DNA from: Cenococcum geophilum 1.58
Lineage: Eukaryota > Ascomycota > Dothideomycetes > Gloniales > Gloniaceae
Length of the DNA stretch: 64,000 bases
Assembly: GCA_001692895.1 (NCBI GenBank)
Contig: KV748222.1
Span: 464,683-528,682, forward strand
Direction of reading: 5' to 3'
Both the position numbers and the translations under genes were made by a program. The notes under the pieces are model-generated. The model made no database searches, was not told the DNA's origin, and saw nothing but the letters and a program-made list of their open reading frames with translations. Below are positions 45,713 to 56,776 of this stretch, in pieces. Position 1 is the first letter of the stretch. Each line of letters starts with the position of its first letter.

Positions 45713-47369
45713 AGGGGTAAACCCTGCTAAATTAAGCTACGACTCTAAAAAATAAGCTCTAAGCCACTAATTTTGCACCGGCAGAATGGAACTTGGCAGA
45801 AGATTCGGGCAGTAAAGTTACTGCCAAGAGTTACTGCCTGGATCCTGTCCGGTGAATATAGGGTCAACAATCTGCTCAGCAATATAAGAGAATGTCGACA
45901 GCGCATCTCTTAGAGCTTGATGAAAATTCGGCTCGCCAGCAGCTTCTCCCAATATAATAAGCCGAGTAAAGTTCTGTTCTTGGGTCCGCACAAAGTCGGC
46001 TATGCGGGCAGTCACCTCTTGCCAGTAAGAACTGTTGTATTCGGCAGTGCTGTTACTGGCTCCAAGCATATCGTCAGTAAAGTAGTTAAACTTAGAGACG
46101 GCACTTATAACCCAGTTGGGGATGCCACCGGGATACTGCAGTGAACCTGTCAGAGCGACACTGTTGTATTCCAAGACCAATACTGTCTCTAAAGGTATCT
46201 TTTCTACCTCAAAGTAACAGTGTCTAGAATCAGCATAATGCTCACATAGGCCAATACCGTATGCTACCGCAGCCATGCGTGCGCTTACACTCAGGCATTT
46301 TATAGAGAGGTTTGCTCTCTTAAAAGCGATTAGGATAGAATCGATTTATTCGTCTGTTAGGAAGACGGGGACGGAGAGGCCAATATATTCTATTTTTGAG
46401 AGGGTGCCAGCTAGGGCAGCTGCGTCTAGCAGCTGCTGAATGGCTTCGTAAACCACCTCTGTATCTATATCCATCATTTTATGGCCAGGCGGCAGGGGTA
46501 TAGTAGGGGTCGAGTGAATAAGCGGAAGAATGAAAAGAACAAAACTGCGCAAAACGCGCGACAAGCGAAGAAACGCCCCTTCCCCTAGGTGAGGCTGGAC
46601 CTCATTATGCCTTGCAACACTCAATAAATATAAAGTAACAGTATTTTTAAGGTAGACTAACTAATTATAAAGAACTGAAGGACTTATTAAAGCGCCCCCA
46701 TGAGAATAGGCGCGAAATCTAGAAAATAGCTGTTGGTAGTCGTTATTAGGCATAATTCTAGTGATGTCGTTAATTGTTCCGTTCGAGTACCTTACGGCAC
46801 ATGACACCGAATTCGACGAGAGATCGATGCCAAAGGCGGGTGCTCTTAACAAATGTTCAGGAATGCATGGAACGCAAAACGTAGTTGCTCGTATAACCGT
46901 CAAAACGCATGAGAGCAGAAAGATAAATATTGTTGTTGCCATTACTGCATGTGTTACTTCTGATGAAGAGAAATCTAGGTGGGTGCGACTAGAGTGTTAG
47001 AAGCTCGGCAGCGGATAGGGTTGGGTAATGTGGTTCTTTTCACGTGATTTCCCAATTATATTAGTGTATTCTTAGTATAAGAAAATTTATGGATAAGCCG
47101 AGCCCCTAGATAGATTAATTAACTAACGCTTAGTAATATATCTAGTAGCTAAAAAGGTTCCTTAGGGCCCTTAGGCCTTAAGTATAGGGTCTTTAAACCC
47201 TACTAGAAGTAATTAGCTTAAGAAGCCTTACTAAATATAGTAAAAATAAGGAAAATAAGAAAAGAGTTAAAACGCTAACGATCTACTAACGCGTCTTATA
47301 GTACTAGCAGTAAAAGAATAAAAAGTAGTAGTAAATTAAAAGTATAGAATATAAAGAGATAACGTGATT

Positions 47370-49207
47370 TATAAGCGAGTGGTTAGTATAAGCGAGTAGT
47401 TGACCCATTTTATACGCGACGCGTCTCTTTATTTAACTACTAAAATAGCCACACTATAATCTAAAGATTCCTCTTATACGGAGGGGAGAGTTTAACTAGC
47501 TATTTAAGCTTTTAAAAAAAAGGCCAATTTTAAAGCCTTTAAGCCGCTGCGCTCGTATATAATGCCCCTATTACGACCATTTAACGCCGCGCTCGCGGTA
47601 TTTAATTATAACGCGATTCTTAGCCATTAAACCGCAAACTTTCTTCTACTAAGGAAGAAGCTCTAATATAATGGATTTTATCTATGGATTAACGTGGTAT
47701 ACCGCCTATAACGGCATCCGTATAACGGTTAGCGGACCTTCTTTTTACTTAACGGTTAGAACCTACTACCCTATAAACTATTAGCTAAAATTGGGTATAA
47801 AACTTTGTTAACCGCTATAACGAAATTAAGTCTAAATATAACCGTAAGTATAACTATTAATAGGCTAAATGTAAAGATCCAGGTATAATCTAAGAGTGGT
47901 TTTAGTGTGTGTAAAGCATAATTAAGCAATATAAAATTGCAGCGAAAGATATTTATAACTTTAACGAGACTGGCTTCTAAATGGGCGTAATAGCTACTAT
48001 AAATGTTATTATAGGGTCTAAAAGGCAAGGCCGTCTAGTAACAACATAGCTAGGGAATTAAGAATAGGTTATAGTTATTAAAGCAGTTAATATACATGGA
48101 TTTACATTACCTCCGCTAATTATCCTTAAGGCAGTTATATATTAAGCGGCTTAGTATAAAAACGGGTTATTACCACTAGATTAGATAATTAGAGTTAGTG
48201 AGAATAGCTAAATAACTAATAAACTTAGATTAACCTAGTTAACGGACGTTTTTAATAAATATACTAAAGCCTATACAGTTGGCAGATATAGGCTGCTTAT
48301 CCTTAACGGTTATAATAGCCACACTACGCCTAAATTCGATCTTTACTGCTCTAATTACTCTATTATCGTTCTTTGTATACCCGCTTATTTATCCCATTTA
48401 CTATAGCCACTTAATATTAGCTGCTTTTTAGTCTTAAAGTAGTTATATAGGTAATATATTAAATAGCTTATACGGCTTAGTATATAACATATTAATAAAT
48501 AGGAGTTTTTATAGCTATACTAATAAGCTTATACAAAGGCACTATACAGTAGTAATATCTAAAGTGGATTTGCGGCTATAGGGCTCGTTCCATATAATCT
48601 AGATTGTATTTTATTACGCCTTTACATTTAACTTCGCATACTAACTCCTCCACTTTAGTTACAGAATAGAGCCGTATGGATATCTAAAACGCTATATAAT
48701 ATTACTAAGCTATAGCATTAAATGTAGTTAATTAAGAGCTATATTAAGCGGCATATATAGAGCCTACTAAGTCTAACTAAGCAAGCTCTAAGTTAGCTAG
48801 TTAAAGGCTATAAGATGGCTATATATAGCGTAGTGCTACTTATAACTCAAAATAGCCAATTATAAATGGAGAATTAGCGGTAGAAGAGGAAGAGAGCTTA
48901 AAAGCGGTCGTATATAGCTAAAGGAGGGGGTTTAACGGTATAGATGGGCTATCTTGTGTATAATAAAGTGAGGCAGTATAGGTAGAGGTAGGGTAGTTGT
49001 TAGCTCTGTAGCTATCGCGGCGAGTACTACTAAGGTATAGCTTGTATAATTTATTAGAATATAACGCTTATATATACCTAAGGCGTTAAAGCAGCATTTA
49101 ATAAATATAGAAATTAAATATATTTATTGTTGGTTAAGATATTAGCTTATAAACCTATCGCGTACAAAATAGGTTAACTACTTGCTTATATTAACCACTC
49201 ACTTATA
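47370..49207 (+). mobile_element. Fot1/Pogo DNA transposon, complete but RIP-degraded
   Basis: About 1.84 kb with inverted repeats of roughly 50 bp. The left one begins TATAAGCGAGTGGTTAG; the right one reversed begins TATAAGTGAGTGGTTAA. TA at both borders fits the TA target preference. The transposase relic on the + strand reads NFNETGF-stop-MGVIAT near 47960, VSENS near 48195, YRLLILNGYNSHTTP near 48290, and CIPAYLSHLL-stop-PLNISCF near 48375, the DDE_1 pattern of Fot1/Pogo. Many stops replace Gln and Trp codons. Confidence 0.85.
47560..48960 (+). pseudogene. Fot1/Pogo transposase pseudogene
   Basis: The DNA-binding region relic is near 47670-47760. The catalytic triad positions can be recognised as NFNETGF (Asp to Asn), LILNGYNSH (Asp to Asn) and PLNISCF (Asp to Asn). 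All three match G-to-A changes on the coding strand. Not functional. Confidence 0.75.
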
Positions 49208-49326
49208 GATTACATTAAAGCCTATAATAATTATAACTTAATAATTAAAATAATTACTAGCTTTCTTACTAACTAATAGTCTTTACTATAGATAGCCTAT
49301 CTAATTATAGTAGCCCCTAACCCTAA

Positions 49327-49746
49327 TATTACGAATGCTTTAAGTACGATATTACGACTACTTGGAGAAGAGTCGGAAGAAGCTAGTTAGTTAATATAAG
49401 CACGGTCCAGAATGAAACCCGTGAAACTATGTGACGAGGAATAGTAGCTAAGGTCATATAATATACTACGTATTAAATGAGAGGAACGAGAGGAACTTAC
49501 GTACCTTACGTATAACACGTACATTATGTATAAGAAGGATTTTATAGGAGTATAGTTGTGTATTTAAGGACCCTTAGTCCCTACCTAGATAGTTCCTTTC
49601 TTATAGTAATTCTTAGAATATAATTAGAGTTAATCTATTAGGCAACCACTCTACTAGTTATTATTACGTTATTAACTTACTGTAATACCTATATACCTAG
49701 CCTATTAATGAGTCCACCGTAGTTCCTACTATAAGGCTCCGTTATA
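49327..49746 (+). repeat. 5' LTR of Gypsy copy B
   Basis: Direct repeat of 63451-63870 and inverted relative to the LTRs of copy A. The TG...CA ends have become TA...TA. Confidence 0.9.
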
Positions 49747-52700
49747 TAATTACTACTATAGTTACGGTTTTAATAAGTTAAATAATATGCTACTAAAAGT
49801 AGCCACCACGACGCCGTTAACGGCAGCAACTACTTTAAGGTTAAGTGGAGATATAAGTATATAAGATACTGACTTATAACTAGTCACGGTTAAACAGTTA
49901 TAGGAAATTGTTAATAGGTTAAATAAAAACAACTAAATATTTAAAGAAAGACTTAATAGGATCGGAGTAGTAAAGGTTAAGTTACCTTTAATTAAACAAT
50001 TCTTAGGGGAGAGATTAAAGCTTAAAGGATTCCTAACGTAAATATATTTTAAAGTTATATAAGAAGGGGCCAAGTTAGCCATAATAATGGATTAAATAGC
50101 CTATGTAGGACTATTCCTAACGGGATAGGTACTTAAATAGTTTAAACCCTACTTAACGGAAATATAGACTAATGGAATAACTACTACTAATTAAGAGGTA
50201 TAATTTATATTTTCTAGCTAGGTAGGATTCGCGGAATAATTAATATAGATATTTAGGGACCCGGAAGCAATAACTATAGTAAAAAAAAAGCTTTAGGACC
50301 TAATATAGCGAACTTTAGCAATTAAGTACACGATATAGTTTTAAATACTTACTATATAGGTTAAATAGAACAATAAGGCGCTTATGGCATAGTATAAATA
50401 GGGACTTAAGGCTAAAGTCTAGGACGTAATTATTCTAATAGAAAATGCGGATACCCTAAGGGAATTAATAGATTAAGCAATTAAAATTAATAATAGGATC
50501 TTCCAAAGGGAACAGGCTAAGAGAGGCTAGGATAAAGTTCTATAGTTATATAAAACGTAAAGCACGTAATAACTAAAGCTAAATTAGAAACTATGGTATA
50601 GCGCAGAGCTAATAGACCTAAGTGGTACTAGAGAAACCTATAAGAGATAGGGAAAGCAACTATAGAAACCTAAAAGTTAAGGATTAAGTAATTATAGGAC
50701 TAAGGAGCATAGGCTAAACTAAGGATCTTAATAGTGAAAGACGTTTAAGCGGACTCTATAGTAAAAGCAATAGTTTAAAAATAGAGCTTATATAAATTAC
50801 GGAAAATAGGGTTATTTTGCTAGAGACTATAGAAGTAGTTAAAGTTATTATATAGTAAAGGGAACTAGACTAGTAGTATGTAATATAGACGTATAAAGGG
50901 ATAATAGTATACTATAAGGAATAAAGAAATGTTTAATTAGAAGTTTTGCGTTTTATTATAATAATATATACTAAATTTATAAAGACGCTAAGTATAGTAC
51001 AAGCTATTAGCTATAAGAGCTAGAGTTAAAAGGACTTAAAGGAACTAAAGAGTTAGATAAAGAATAAGATCGACTCTATAAGCTAGATTAAGATATTACA
51101 GCAATATACGGATAATAATTAGTAATAATAATAATAGAGTTAGAGTACTTATTAATTAACAGTAATAAGGATAGTAAAGGAACTAACTAGGGGTATCTAA
51201 ACCTTAATAACGCAATAGAAGTAGAGACTAAGACCGCTATAGAGTAAGGTTTAGTAACGGGTATTATAACACCGTTAGATATAGCATCTATCGCTTTATA
51301 AGACGGAAGGAGTAATATCTAGAGACAATTAAGCAAGTAGACGACTGCTAGTGCTAGCTTACTACTTAATAAAGGCAAAAGGCTATAGGCTTAAGACTCT
51401 TAAAATAAGATAAAAGATGACTAAGATTTTTAAGATAAGATAAGGTATGTTTAAGGACCTATAACGGACGAAAACCAATAGGATAGAGTAACGGCTTAGT
51501 TTAGTAATATATGAATAAGCTTAGGACGAAGTTTCCTAAAGGTATAAGACTCTTAAGATGAGATAAGTGAGATTTAAGACTCTTAAGATAAGATAAGAAT
51601 ACTAAGTAAGCCTAGTTGGACTACGGCAGGAGCTAAGCTTAAGTTAGTAAGCTCGGGATTAAAGGACCTAAGGGATTAAGAATTCGGAGTATAAATTAGG
51701 ACACCTATAAGTAAGAGGCAAGAGGCTTCTTTATAGATTAGAGAATTTATAGCGTAAATAGTAATTAGACTAGGAGACAGATATATAGACCTAGAAGACT
51801 TACTAGGGGAACGTAGTATTCGGCCTAAAGATTAAGAGTTTAATACTAAGATTAAGAAGTAAGAAGACTTTAAGGATCTACTTATAAGACGTAAAAAGAA
51901 AGAAACTATAGAGGAATTTAGAGCAAGAATTACCTTATGGTAAGAACAGAAACTAAATAAGAGATCTAGTATGTTAGGACGTATAAGGGACAGAGTACCC
52001 GTATAAAGAATTACTAATAGGCTAAGAATAGGCATACTAAGAGCTAAGTAGCTTACTAAACTGGAAAATAAAGAGGATCTAGGGATTTTAATAAGGTTCG
52101 AAGAATAATATATAAAAGGCTGTTATAACGTAGTAATAAGAAGATACTTCCTTATGGATAGACCGTATATACTCTAATAGTTGTACTAAAAGTGGTATAG
52201 GTAACGATACAATAATAAGTGGGAAGATTTCTATATATAGTTAGACGAAAAAGTTATCTAAGATTACCTAATTATGGAAAAAGCAATAAATTATATTAAG
52301 GGAGCCTTAATTATAACATTAAAGGATCTAGAGGAATAATTAGAGGACTAGAGAAGCGAGAGACGTATCTTAGTACCTGTAAATAAAGTTATAATATTTA
52401 GATTAGTGTAATAGAGGTTTAAACTTAAAGATAAAGATAAGTTAAGAGTTAACCTAAAGCACCTAGTATACTATACGCTATTATAGATTGTATACGTAGA
52501 TAATATATACAAAATGTATAAAAATCTAAAGGAAAAGAATTAGAAATACCCTATAAGGATATACTGGATAATAGATAAATAATAGTATAGGAATGCTAAG
52601 TATATATATAGCTGGCATCTAGCAGAAGTCTAAAAGGAAGGAGATTTAATACTTTAACTAGGAAGATTCCTTATAGAAGAATACTTAGATAGATAATAAT

Positions 52701-53396
52701 AGTAGGAATGTCTAGAGAATACCTATCTATAGTATATTAAAGATAAAAAACGAACTAGGTATTGGCTAAAGAGTAAGCTAAGCGCGATAGAATTAAGCAG
52801 CTAATAGTTAGGAAAAGTAGAGGCCTATAGGACTAAAGGGAGCTAGTAGTAGAGCCTTAGACCCTTAAAGGAATTTAAGGACGATACCTAAACCTAAAAG
52901 TTAATTGGCAAAATTAACGGTTTAAAGCGTTAGTAGATAGTAAAGTAATATAAAACCATATCTTACTAATAGTAGTTAAAAGGATGGGGTTACTATATAG
53001 GTAAAAAGAGCACCCTTATTTATTAGTAACAATTTTAGGAGATCTAATAGCCTATAGAGGAGGCATTATTAATCTTAAAATAGGACTAGTTTAGATAACC
53101 ATTAAAGGGAGATAAATTAAGATGTCTTTTGATATATTACTATTAGGGAATAATAAGGTAGTATTAGAAATGCCTTAATTATAGGAATATAATCTAAAGA
53201 TTAATTAGGTTATAGGTTAAGTTAATATTAGGGATATATAATAACGTAAGATAAAATAACAAACTAAGTTAGTATAGTACTAAGTTGGAGCGATATATAA
53301 GGAGACTAATTAAGGATTAAGTTACGTACTAAAGAGACACTATAAGTATGGCAAGAAGCTATAGTTACTAGAAAGTAAAAAGCTATTAGATTATAT

Positions 53397-53643
53397 TGTG
53401 GTGGTGTAGATTGGACGTCGCCTACTGTCTTGGCATTTTTCCTATATTTATAGAGCCTTCGGCTTCCTTCCTTCTTCCCTCTATCATATATACATATACA
53501 TATCACGACCTTACCAGTTACCGGAAATACACTCTTTTCTTTCTTTTTTACTGAATGACTGACCGACTGACTGACCGACCGACAGACTGAAAGACTGACA
53601 GCACCGTGACTTTCCTATCTTAGAGAGGTCGTACCCTCCCACA
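53397..53643. mobile_element. Solo LTR (247 bp), un-RIPped, nested in Gypsy copy B
   Basis: Starts TGTGGTGGTG and ends CCTCCCACA, flanked by ATAT on both sides. Copy A at the homologous site (about 20995-21005) lacks it. It holds a GACT/GACC tetranucleotide repeat and a pyrimidine tract, and CA/TG are abundant, unlike the surrounding DNA. No internal region or second LTR is present. It could be a short non-autonomous element instead. Confidence 0.75.
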
Positions 53644-56028
53644 ATATAGCATAGGACTATAAGATAGAATTAAAACTAGGAATAAGTTTAAGGTTCTACC
53701 CAACTTATAAGTTAATAAAGAAAGAGTTATAGGCACTTAAGGAGTTTGTCTAGGAAAATCTTTAAAAAGGATATATTAGACTATTATAGTTATTAGTAGG
53801 ATATCTAGTACTATTCGTACCAAAGAAGAATAGAAAACTTAGGCTATACATTAACTATAAATAGTTAAATAGCATTACTTAAAAGGATAGGTATCCTTTA
53901 CCCTTAATTAGCGAAATTTAAGACAGGATTAGTAACGCGCAAATCTTTATAAAGATAGATCTGAGATAGGTATACCATTAAATTAGGATTAAGGAAGGCG
54001 ACGAATAAAAGGTAGCCTTTAGGTTAAAGGAAGGACTATATAAACCACTAGTTATGCAATTTGGGCTTATAAACGCACTAGCGATATTTTAAAAGCGTAT
54101 TAATAATGTATTAAGAGAGCACTTGGATGAATTTATTATAGCATACTTTAACAATATTATTATCTACTTAATAAGTAAGGAAGAATATGGAGAACACATT
54201 AAATAGGTCTTAAAAAGACTATAAGAAAAACAAATGCTAGTAGTAATTAAGAAATGCGAGTTCTTTACTAGGAAGACGGATTTCGTTAGATTTATTATTA
54301 AACTAGGCTAACTTAATATAGATCTAAAGAAGATCAAGGCCATAGTAAATTAGCAAGAACTAGAAAATATAATATAGTTAAGGTTATTTTTAGGGTTCTG
54401 TAATTACTATAGAAGGTTTATAGCTTAATAGTTAAAGGATATTAAGCCACTTATAAGATTAATAAAGAAAGAAAAACTATAGATATAGGGAGATAAATAA
54501 AAGAAACTGTTTAAGAAAATTAAGCAGTTGTTTACCTAGGAGCCAGTTTTTAAAATCTATTAGCTATAGTTAGAGATAGTAGTTAAAATAGATGTATTAG
54601 ACTATATACTAGAAGCGTGCTTTCTATAGAAATATTAAGATGGATAGCACCTAGTAGTATATTATAGTTAAAAGATAATACTACCGGAACTAAACTATAA
54701 CATCTATAATAAGGAGTTGTTAGGTATAGTTACAGTATTAAGGGAATAGAGATTATTCTTATAAGGTATAGAGAAACTATTTGTAGTTAAGATGGATTAT
54801 AAAAACCTAACGGGGTTCCTAATAATAAAAGAACTTAATTAAAGATAGGTTAGATAGGTGGAGATACTTACAGAATACCATTTTAAGATTTAGTATACTA
54901 AGGGTACAGAGAATGCACGAGTAGACGCTTTAAGTAGAAAGGCTAAACTATAAAGCGACGAAAAGCCATTAGGGGCTTTACTGCGAAAAGATATAGATAG
55001 ATTAATTAGGTATAATTATCCAAAAATTATAGTAATATAAGAAGAATAGATCTATAAATCACTAGAGAGTAATTAGATATAAAAGATCCTAGATATATAA
55101 ATAGAGGATCTAGACTTAAAGTAGTATAAAAATTAAGAAGTAATATATATACCAAGATCTATTACAAAGGAATTTATTAAGTCATTTTATAAAGGACCAA
55201 CTTAAGGATATAATGGAGCTATAGGTTTAGTATTAAGACTTTAAAAGGAGTATATTATTAATGGAATTTAGGGACTAGCTAGGTAAGTTATAAAAGAATA
55301 TCTAGATTGCTAAAGAAATAAACTAATAAGGTATAGGCTATATAGAGAGCTATAACCTATTAAAATACTAGAGAGACTATAGGAGGTTATATTATAGGAC
55401 TTTATTATTAAGTTACTAAAGTTAAAAGATCCTATTACCGGGTAAGATTATAACGTAATTTTAGTAATAGTAGACAAGCTTACGAAGTAGGGATACTTTA
55501 TAGCATATTTAGAAGAAATATTAGCAGAAGATATCGCTAGAATCTATATTAAAGAAGTATTTATAAGATATAGAGCACTAAATAAGATTATATCGGATAG
55601 AGATTTAAGATTTGTAGCAGTATTTTAGGAAGTGTTTTTAGCAGAGTAAGGGGTTTAAGCAGTAACTTCCACTATATATTATCTATAAACAGACAGTTAA
55701 ATAGAAAGATTAAATTAGACACTAGAATAGTATCTAAGGCATTATATTAATTATATATAGAATAATTAGGTATTACTATTACCAGTTATATAGTTTATAT
55801 ATAATACAATACCATAAGAAGAAATAGGCATATTACTATTTAAGGCGAATTACGGATATAAGCTAAGAACCTTATTATCACCACGTTAAGTAAAGAAGAT
55901 AAGTAGTATAGCTAAGTAAAGAATAAAGAGTTTAATAAATCTTTATACAGACCTTACGGAAATAGCTAAGGTGGTATAGCAAAGGATAAAAAAGTACTAC
56001 GATGTTAAGAGATCTGAGGGACTAGATC

Positions 56029-56296
56029 TATATAATTACAGCACCTATTATACTAACCGCGTGCTTACGCGTTCGGTACACCAGGTACGCGTTTACACGT
56101 TTAGTGCATCAACCACTTACTTACGCGTCTGGTGCACTTATAAAGCACTAACTAATTAGGGAGGAGGTGCATCAGTATATAGACCACGTAGTCTGCTTTA
56201 TACAATTAACAGTTACCATCCAAACAAGCATACAATACTACATGTATTTCATGCCCGTGGATACGACTCACTCATACTATTAAGTTAGTACGAACA
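56029..56296 (+). repeat. 5' LTR of the copia element
   Basis: 268-bp direct repeat of 62049-62316; less RIP-mutated than its partner. Confidence 0.9.
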
Positions 56297-56776
56297 CTAA
56301 TTAGTAAGCGCGCATAGATTAGTAATCACTCAATACCTCCCCCCAAGCGATATATACGACAGCGACCACCCGTTTAGACTCCTAGTACGACCTACTAGAA
56401 GGTTAAAAGTTAGGGATTACGGACTATCACCAACTCTATATACTTATTTAAGTCTTAGTACAGTTTACTAGAAGTTATAAACGCGAATACAGACCTTTAC
56501 GGAACCCCCTATCCTCAACCCTCTTTAAACCTTAAACCCCTATTCCTACTACACCCTCCCTTAATACCCCCGACCTCTTTTCAGACCCCTTACGGAGACC
56601 CTTACCCTTCTACAAACTATTACGGACCCGTTAATCGCCTTTACGGACCACTACAAGACCTCTCAAACTATTACGGACCCGCTAATTAATTTTACGGACC
56701 GTTATAAGACCTCCTCCACCTACTATAAGCTACTACAACCCGCCACAGCTTATATAGATATACAACGCTATACAAT

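Larger units (their letters stand above)
44077..45851. mobile_element. Non-autonomous Mutator-like element (MULE), 1,775 bp, in the Hsp70-like gene
   Basis: Terminal inverted repeats of 52 bp (44077-44128 and 45800-45851) differ at one position and begin CGGACAGGATCC. A perfect 9-bp target duplication GTGAATATA (44068-44076 and 45852-45860) flanks them; long inverted repeats plus 9-bp duplication are Mutator features. Each terminal repeat contains its own small palindrome, GGCAGTAA-CT-TTACTGCC. No transposase frame is present. The inside is almost entirely minisatellite and a nested MITE. No RIP, and near-identical ends, point to a recent insertion. Confidence 0.88.
43905..46942 (-). pseudogene. 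Secreted/ER Hsp70-like ATPase gene with two nonsense codons, split by a Mutator-like element
   Basis: One minus-strand frame starts at the ATG at 46942. A signal peptide (MATTIFIFLLSCVLTVI) is followed by FGIDLSSNSVSCAV, the Hsp70 phosphate-1 motif. It continues through KIEYIGLSVPVFL, SARMAAVAYGIGLC and LIILGEAAGEPNFHQALRDA to 45852. Stops occur at 46661-46663 (TAG) and 46346-46348 (TAA), both fitting Gln codons hit by C-to-T. The frame resumes beyond the inserted element at 44067 with AARGAAEFAKRG and CIEPYECREP, ending NQKEL-stop at 43905. The pieces sum to 1,254 bp, 418 codons, so removing the element plus one target copy restores the frame. The final QKEL resembles an ER-retention tail (inference). 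Confidence 0.82.

Noticed and set aside
51832..52035. 67-codon frame also seen at 22358-22573
   Set aside because: The similarity only shows that Gypsy copies A and B are related; it is antisense to the element's coding strand.
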